Shown here piece by piece: positions 14,624 to 19,443 of a stretch of DNA of 19,443 nucleotides (positions are counted from its first letter, which is position 1; each line of letters starts with the position of its first letter). The notes beneath the pieces are model-generated. The model saw only the letters and a list, made by a program, of their open reading frames with translations, was not told where the DNA came from and searched no databases. Position numbers and translations under genes: made by a program. This DNA comes from JBBDRX01 sp040905245 (GTDB lineage: Bacteria; Bacteroidota; Rhodothermia; Balneolales; Balneolaceae): assembly GCA_040905245.1 (NCBI GenBank), contig JBBDRX010000102.1:1-19443 (forward strand), in the 5' to 3' direction.

Positions 14624-16004
14624 GCCGCGGAGCGGTCACAGTCCAGTTCCATCGATTCTCTACCGCTGCCGCACCTCGCCCGCCCATCCGTCGACGTTCT
14701 TCCGGCCGTTTCCAGAGCTCCAGTATCGCGGTCGCAAGAGCTTCCGGCTCTCCGGCAGTATGGACCCGGCCACACATCTCTTCCTCTACAACTGCTGCCT
14801 GGGCCGGACAATCACTGACAACAACAGGACGGCCCATTGCCATATACTGAAACAGCTTGTTGGGATAGGTGGTATCGTGATGGGAGTTCCGCAAAAGCGG
14901 GGAGAGACAGAGATCTGCCGCCCGGATATAGTCTGGCAACCGTTCGGACGGCTGCCATCCTTCAAACCGGACAATCTGTCCCAGCCCGTGCTTATTTACG
15001 AACGCTCTCAACTGATCATCCTGGCTGCTGCTACCCACCAGTACCAGATGAAGGCCGAAAATCTGACCGCGAAGCCGCTTTACCGCCTCCAGAGCCATGA
15101 GTGTTCCCCTTCGCAGAGAGGTGTCACCAACGTACAGCAATCGAAATTCCGAATCTGCCTGCAGGAGAGGGCTTCCCGGATCGGTATCACTATGGACTCC
15201 CTCATTACGATCCTGCAGAGAAAGCGCTTCAGGAGCTGGCTCGCCACCTCCGGTTCGATTTGAGAAGCTGAGTTCACCCCCGTAATCGGACCAGACAACA
15301 TTGGGAAGTGCCGTGGTCTTCTCCGAAGGGATTCCATCCCGACGCTCCGCCACCCGGCGTGCCTGTTCAGTGACCAGGATTACGTGATCGGCCCGACGCA
15401 TCAGCTCCTGCTGTTTGCGACGCCAGCGCCCGGTGGAGATCAGCAGCCGGCCAGGCCACCGATTGACATGTCGATAGAGTTTCATAATCTCCGGACGGTC
15501 CTCATGAAGGTCGAGTACCAAAGGCAATCTTGCTCGGCGGTTTGCCGCTAACGCCGCTTCGGCAATGGCCATATCATGTACATGAATGGCATCGACTCTA
15601 CTCGCTTTCAGAAAACGTCGAATCAGCGGAGCCGCCCACCAGCGATAAAACGGAAGATCGGCAGCCAGGGCAGACAGTTTATAGGCAACCATTCCACCCC
15701 GAAGACGCCAGACATGAATCCCTTTAAATGAATCGATCTCCATCTCTCTAACGAATGCGATCCTTTTTTCAGTGGTGGCATCTGCTTCCGGCTCCCTCCC
15801 GGATTTACGACTTGCCCCCACTGCTTGCTGCCCGGCCATATAACCCATAGCCGCTTCGTCCGAACGGTACTTCTGATGCTGCGAAAAATCGATGTGGAGC
15901 AGATGCACCTCGTATCCATCGTCCATGAGGACTTTGGCTTCGCTTTCGACCCGCGCGTCCGGAGGGAACGGCGCGTCCAGTATCATCCCGATTCGACGTA
16001 GCAT
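14592..16004 (-). CDS. glycosyltransferase, GT-B fold, family 4-like, with two linker-like insertions
   Basis: The 470-residue protein begins with RIGMILDAPFPPDARVESEAKVL, an N-terminal glycosyltransferase loop. The N-domain continues with AIHVHDM (139-145), LDLHEDRPE (164-172) and the boundary segment ADHVILVTEQ (205-214). The C-domain restarts at FRLLYVGDTSLRRGT (287-301) and carries the donor loop YPNKLFQYMAMGRPVVVSD (380-398). In this loop Gln386 stands where many relatives have Glu, so the first acidic residue of the E-x7-E pattern is not obvious. Two stretches look like disordered linkers: about residues 41-88, rich in Ser, Gly, Glu and Ala, and about 244-286, before the donor domain. 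It is transcribed divergently from the flippase and overlaps the methyltransferase end by 32 bp. The product sugar is unknown. Confidence 0.85.
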   Translation of the reverse strand: MLRRIGMILDAPFPPDARVESEAKVLMDDGYEVHLLHIDFSQHQKYRSDEAAMGYMAGQQAVGASRKSGREPEADATTEKRIAFVREMEIDSFKGIHVWRLRGGMVAYKLSALAADLPFYRWWAAPLIRRFLKASRVDAIHVHDMAIAEAALAANRRARLPLVLDLHEDRPEIMKLYRHVNRWPGRLLISTGRWRRKQQELMRRADHVILVTEQARRVAERRDGIPSEKTTALPNVVWSDYGGELSFSNRTGGGEPAPEALSLQDRNEGVHSDTDPGSPLLQADSEFRLLYVGDTSLRRGTLMALEAVKRLRGQIFGLHLVLVGSSSQDDQLRAFVNKHGLGQIVRFEGWQPSERLPDYIRAADLCLSPLLRNSHHDTTYPNKLFQYMAMGRPVVVSDCPAQAAVVEEEMCGRVHTAGEPEALATAILELWKRPEERRRMGGRGAAAVENRWNWTVTAPRLTGLYGKLGL

Positions 16005-16080
16005 GCTTGTGGTATGGTGTTCAGTGGCCCGGTACCATAACGATTCGGCCCAAAACAGAATATACCATTTTGAAGCGCTT

Positions 16081-16110
16081 TTGTTTTCCTCCGCCTGCTT
16101 TCTGTATTAT
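16081..16110 (+). promoter_or_regulatory. candidate sigma70-type promoter upstream of the flippase
   Basis: TTGTTT (16081-16086) and TATTAT (16105-16110) are separated by 18 bases and resemble -35 and -10 elements. They lie 34 bases before the proposed GTG start at 16144, in the 139-bp gap between the divergent glycosyltransferase and flippase genes. The match is based on sequence alone. Confidence 0.33.
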
Positions 16111-16143
16111 AGCCGGGAACCGTCCGTAACCAGCCAGAATATT

Positions 16144-17640
16144 GTGGGAATCATCGCCAGACAGAGCCTTGCCAACGCCGTTTATACCTACACCGGTATC
16201 GGACTGGGTGCACTGCTAACGCTGTTTCTCTATCCAACCATCCTTGATCCGGACCAGTATGGGCTGACGCGAGTTCTCATCTCCGCCTCGATCATCGGAT
16301 CTCAGTTCGCCCATCTCGGGATGCGGAATACCGTTATTCGATTCTTTCCCCTGTTCCATCGGACGGGCGGAAGCCATAGCGGGCTGTTGTTTCTGGCACT
16401 GATCGTTCCGATGGCCGGTTACATTTTATTTCTCTTACTCTTTTTCCTCTTTGACGATCTCCTGTTGTCACTTTATCGGGAACGCTCTCCACTGCTGAAC
16501 GACCATGCGCTTCTGATTCTTCCAATTACCTTTTTCATTCTCTACTTCGAAGTCCTCAACAGCTATCTTCGTTCGTTTCGGGACTCCACCACCGGCTCTC
16601 TCATCTCCGAAGTGATCCTGCGAATCGCCGTTATATTATCTCTGGGGGGCTATCTGATGGAGTGGGTCTCTTTCAACGGATTCCTGATATTGTTTACAAG
16701 TGCCTATGCACTTCAGCCCCTTCTGCTGCTGGGAAAACTGGTACGGACAGGCCGGTTCAACCCGTCCCTGACGCCGACTCTGTTAAAACGCCCGTTGCTT
16801 CGCGGGATGGCTCGCTACGGACTGTTCACTCTCTTCGGGGGCCTGACGACGGTCGTTGTCTGGAATGTGGATGTGCTGATGGTGAGTTCCATGATTGGGC
16901 TGGAGGCGACTGCTGTTTATGCCATCGCCTTCTACATCGGAACAGTCATTGCCGTACCCCAACGGGCGATTGAACGGATTGCCACGCCACTGATCTCTGA
17001 GTTTATCCACGAAAAGAGATGGAAAGAGGTCGAAAGAATTTACCGCCGAACCTCCCTCACGCAACTCATTGCCGGCTGCAGCATTCTGCTGCTTGTCTGG
17101 TCCAATACCGTGCCCATGCTGCGTCTGCTGCCAGACGTCTATCACGGGGGACACTGGGTGGTTCTGATCATCGGACTGGGAAAACTGATCGACATGGCAA
17201 CCGGTGTCAACGGAAGCATCATCCTCACGTCAAAACACTACCGTTTCGATCTGCTGGCCAACCTGATGCTGATTCTCTTCACCGTCTCGAGCAACCTCAT
17301 TCTTATACCGAGACTCGGTATCGAGGGAGCAGCCCTGGCAACTGCTTTCTCCCTGCTTCTCTACAACCTGATCAAGTTTCTGTTTGTCCGGCACACCTGG
17401 TCGATGAGTCCCTTCGGGCCGGCCCATCTTCTTGTCGTGGCCGCCGGCCTGGTAACTTTCGGTGTCCTTCATCTGCTACCTGAGCTGCCGCTGTGGGGAC
17501 ATCTGCCCCTTACCATACTTCTCACCGGCCTTCTCTTTCTGCTGCCGGTCCACCTGTTCCGGCTCTCTCCGGACCTGAGCCGGGCACTGGATCCGCTGCT
17601 TCCGAAATGGTTCGGGCCGAATCACCAAAACCGTCCCTGA
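16144..17640 (+). CDS. Wzx-like lipopolysaccharide/O-antigen flippase (MOP superfamily)
   Basis: The 498-residue protein has about 12-14 hydrophobic helices and the opening GIIARQSLANAVYTYTGIGLGALLTLFLYPTILDPDQYGLTRV, the standard N-terminus of Bacteroidota polysaccharide-biosynthesis flippases. The open frame extends back to 15892, but that part would overlap the divergent glycosyltransferase and has no membrane or family character. The family N-terminus begins at GTG 16144, so I call a GTG start; no ATG or clear ribosome binding site is available there. Such proteins move undecaprenyl-linked oligosaccharides from the cytosolic to the periplasmic face of the inner membrane. Nearby YfhO and two glycosyltransferases fit an export role. 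No Wzy polymerase is seen in the window. The quinone oxidoreductase follows 47 bp downstream. Confidence 0.86.
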   Translation: MGIIARQSLANAVYTYTGIGLGALLTLFLYPTILDPDQYGLTRVLISASIIGSQFAHLGMRNTVIRFFPLFHRTGGSHSGLLFLALIVPMAGYILFLLLFFLFDDLLLSLYRERSPLLNDHALLILPITFFILYFEVLNSYLRSFRDSTTGSLISEVILRIAVILSLGGYLMEWVSFNGFLILFTSAYALQPLLLLGKLVRTGRFNPSLTPTLLKRPLLRGMARYGLFTLFGGLTTVVVWNVDVLMVSSMIGLEATAVYAIAFYIGTVIAVPQRAIERIATPLISEFIHEKRWKEVERIYRRTSLTQLIAGCSILLLVWSNTVPMLRLLPDVYHGGHWVVLIIGLGKLIDMATGVNGSIILTSKHYRFDLLANLMLILFTVSSNLILIPRLGIEGAALATAFSLLLYNLIKFLFVRHTWSMSPFGPAHLLVVAAGLVTFGVLHLLPELPLWGHLPLTILLTGLLFLLPVHLFRLSPDLSRALDPLLPKWFGPNHQNRP

Positions 17641-17687
17641 CGGTTCCTCTTTTTACCCAAAAAATTGCATAACCCACCCGAACAACA

Positions 17688-18689
17688 ATGAAAGCACTTT
17701 TGGCCGACAACCAGAACAAAACCCCGAAGATGGTTCTTTCGGACTATCCGGAACCAACACCCAGACCCGGCGAACTGTTGGTGCAAATTCATGCAACTGC
17801 CCTGAACCGGGCCGATCTATTACAGAAACAGGGGAAATACCCACCACCGGAGGGGGCTTCGCCTCTGCTCGGGCTGGAGATGGCGGGTGAGGTTTTGGAA
17901 ACTGGTGAAGGGGTCCGGTCGTTCCAGCCGGGAGACCGGGTATTCGGGCTGCTCCCCGGGGGCGGGTATGCCCAGCGATGCACCCTTCCGGCATCCATTG
18001 CACTGCCGCTTCCTGAATCTTTCACCTTTACCGAAGGAGCTGCGATCGCCGAAGCGTTTATCACATCCTGGCAGTCGCTGGTCTGGCTGGGCGGGCTGAA
18101 CCGGAACGAGACAGTGCTGATTCACGGAGGGGCAAGCGGCGTCGGAAGTGCGGCGATCCAGATCGCATCACGGCTCTATGAGTGCAGAGTTCTGACTACG
18201 GCTGGCTCGGAGGAAAAACGTTCGTTTTGCCGGGGTTTGGGAGCTGATCTGGCCGTCGATTATCAAACAACGGACTTTGCCGAGGTACTCATCGGGGAGA
18301 TCGGGGAAAAAGAGGTCCAGCTGGTTCTGGACATCGCCGGGGCCTCCCACTGGAACCGGAATCTGCGTCTGCTGGGGATGGATGGCCGCCTGGTTCTTCT
18401 CTCGCTGCTGGGTGGAGCAAAGGTAGAGAAGATGAATCTGGTTCCCATCCTGGCCAAGCGCCTGGCCATTCGTGGAACCACACTCAGAAACCGTTCCGAT
18501 CTATACAAGGCTGAGTTGGTACAGGATTTTTACACCCATTGCAAAGATGCTCTGGCTTCGGGGACGCTCCATCCGGTGATCGACTCTGAATACAACTGGA
18601 GAGAAGTCGAACAGGCGCACAAGAGAATGGAAGAGAATCGGAATATCGGTAAAATCCTGCTGACCGGAATGGCCGACGAACCCGTCTGA
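17688..18689 (+). CDS. PIG3-family NAD(P)H quinone oxidoreductase (zinc-free medium-chain dehydrogenase)
   Basis: The 333-residue protein has the medium-chain dehydrogenase layout. An N-terminal GroES-like domain includes LVQIHATALNRADLLQKQGKYPPP (31-54), GLEMAGEV (62-69) and PGDRVFGLLPGGGYAQ (81-96). The nucleotide-binding domain has the glycine-rich loop GGASGVGSAA (147-156) and TAGSEEK (171-177), consistent with NADPH use. The zinc-binding cysteines and histidine of true alcohol dehydrogenases are not seen, so it belongs with quinone oxidoreductases of the TP53I3/PIG3 type. These reduce quinones in the cytosol; the physiological substrate is unknown. It sits 47 bp after the flippase without a clear terminator between them, so readthrough is possible, but no functional link to the glycan genes is apparent. 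Confidence 0.88.
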   Translation: MKALLADNQNKTPKMVLSDYPEPTPRPGELLVQIHATALNRADLLQKQGKYPPPEGASPLLGLEMAGEVLETGEGVRSFQPGDRVFGLLPGGGYAQRCTLPASIALPLPESFTFTEGAAIAEAFITSWQSLVWLGGLNRNETVLIHGGASGVGSAAIQIASRLYECRVLTTAGSEEKRSFCRGLGADLAVDYQTTDFAEVLIGEIGEKEVQLVLDIAGASHWNRNLRLLGMDGRLVLLSLLGGAKVEKMNLVPILAKRLAIRGTTLRNRSDLYKAELVQDFYTHCKDALASGTLHPVIDSEYNWREVEQAHKRMEENRNIGKILLTGMADEPV

Positions 18690-18830
18690 TTTCAGAGTAG
18701 TAGAAATGTGCTGTTTTCTTTTTGCCATACCTCGACAGATTCCGGAGCGTTGACCTCTTCCAGAATTAGCAGTCCGATCTCACTACTTGAGAAACTCTGG
18801 TTGTGTCAGCAGCCTTGCAATGTAGCCAAC

Positions 18831-19443
18831 TTAGTGCTTCGTCAACTCATAAAGGACAATGGAGAGAGCAACGGCAGCGTTCAGGCTTTCCAGACGATCC
18901 CTGTTTCCCTCGATCGCCACCCGTTGGCGCTCCCTGTCAAAAAGGGATGAGTCAATGCCGTTGCCTTCATTTCCCACAACAAGCACAATACGATCCGGCA
19001 ATGGCAGATGCTGCAGAGGGGAAGCCTCCGGTCCGGCGTCCAGCAACAGTACGTTCCAGCCGGCCGACTCCAATTTCTCCAGCTCCGTCCCCAGGATGCC
19101 CGTCGAAACAGGCAAGAGGCCGGTCACTCCAGCAGTACTTCGCACCACCTTGGGATGATAGAGATCGACAGTCCCCTTTCCACAGAGGATTCCGGAGGCT
19201 CCAAACCAGACGGCAGACCGCACCATGGTTCCCAGGTTACCGGGGTCCTGAATCGCGTCCATAGCTATTAGCACCCCATTACCGACAGACAATGATTCGG
19301 TTGTTGCGGTTTCCGGTATCTGACAAACAGCCGCCACCCCTTGGGGAGATTCTGTATCCACAATCGATTCAAAGTCTTTTTTGGACAGGCGATAACAGGC
19401 CAGGCTTTCTTCTCCCGGCCTCCATTCTGCGGTTTCGGAAAGC
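18831..19443 (-). CDS. TrmH/SpoU-family RNA 2'-O-methyltransferase, 3' part
   Basis: The frame is open from the right edge to the stop at 18831 and encodes about 203 residues. A GTG at 19361 is internal, because upstream codons read DFESIVDTESPQGVAAV, the usual junction between the substrate-binding domain and the catalytic domain. The catalytic SPOUT domain shows motif 1 AIQDPGNLGTMVRSAVWFGA, motif 2 IVLVVGNEGNGID and motif 3 RLESLNAAVALSIVLYEL, all with the expected Asn, Arg, Glu and Ser residues. Proteins of this type methylate a ribose in rRNA or tRNA; the target is not deducible. The N-terminal domain is cut by the window edge. The gene converges on the quinone oxidoreductase with a 141-bp gap in which no clear terminator is visible. 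Confidence 0.93.
   Translation of the reverse strand, partial: LSETAEWRPGEESLACYRLSKKDFESIVDTESPQGVAAVCQIPETATTESLSVGNGVLIAMDAIQDPGNLGTMVRSAVWFGASGILCGKGTVDLYHPKVVRSTAGVTGLLPVSTGILGTELEKLESAGWNVLLLDAGPEASPLQHLPLPDRIVLVVGNEGNGIDSSLFDRERQRVAIEGNRDRLESLNAAVALSIVLYELTKH

Noticed and set aside
15892..16143. ATG at 15892 as the flippase start (582 residues)
   Set aside because: The extra 84 residues overlap the divergent glycosyltransferase and have no flippase or membrane character; the family N-terminus begins at GTG 16144.

Overview
The window reads as a stretch of bacterial chromosome, dense with housekeeping genes and carrying one small surface-glycan cluster. I see no rRNA, tRNA, CRISPR array, transposase, integrase or phage gene. 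The likely source is the FCB/Bacteroidota side of the tree, perhaps Balneolota or Rhodothermota. This is inferred from several clues: most starts lack a Shine-Dalgarno sequence, two upstream regions carry TAnnTTTG boxes of the Bacteroidota type, the glycine decarboxylase is a single chain, and there is a very small Hc1-type histone H1-like protein of a kind common in that group. The assignment is moderate to weak and needs a protein search.

Left part (1-8540). The 3' end of a GhrA-like hydroxyacid dehydrogenase converges on a ZIP-family metal transporter. The transporter is divergent from gcvP, and the gap between them holds a perfect 8-bp inverted repeat (TTTTTAGC-4-GCTAAAAA) that looks like a metalloregulator operator. 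gcvP (glycine cleavage P protein) converges on a two-gene minus-strand unit of bacterial PH-domain membrane proteins (YdbS-like then YdbT-like, overlapping by 8 bp). Next on the minus strand come an Hc1/histone H1-like protein with a strong terminator, and a UMF1/Atg22-like MFS transporter.

Middle part (8541-14623). After a 365-bp intergenic region without a recognisable gene, a plus-strand series runs: NAD-type isocitrate dehydrogenase, gatC, a YfhO-family membrane protein, a family-4-like glycosyltransferase and a small SAM-methyltransferase-like protein. Spacings of 53 bp, 2 bp, an 11-bp overlap and 13 bp suggest cotranscription, at least from gatC onward. A metabolic gene and a tRNA-amidotransferase subunit gene are thus joined to glycan genes.

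Right part (14592-19443). A second glycosyltransferase on the minus strand overlaps the methyltransferase end by 32 bp. It is divergent from a Wzx-like flippase that probably starts at GTG. A PIG3-type quinone oxidoreductase follows, and the window ends in a partial minus-strand TrmH/SpoU-family RNA methyltransferase. YfhO, the two glycosyltransferases, the methyltransferase and the flippase plausibly cooperate in making and exporting a lipid-linked surface glycan. No polymerase or initiating sugar-phosphate transferase lies in the window.

I did not find a convincing new biological system. The best leads are the operator-like palindrome by the ZIP gene, the glycan module coupled to gatC, and the linker-like insertions in the second glycosyltransferase.
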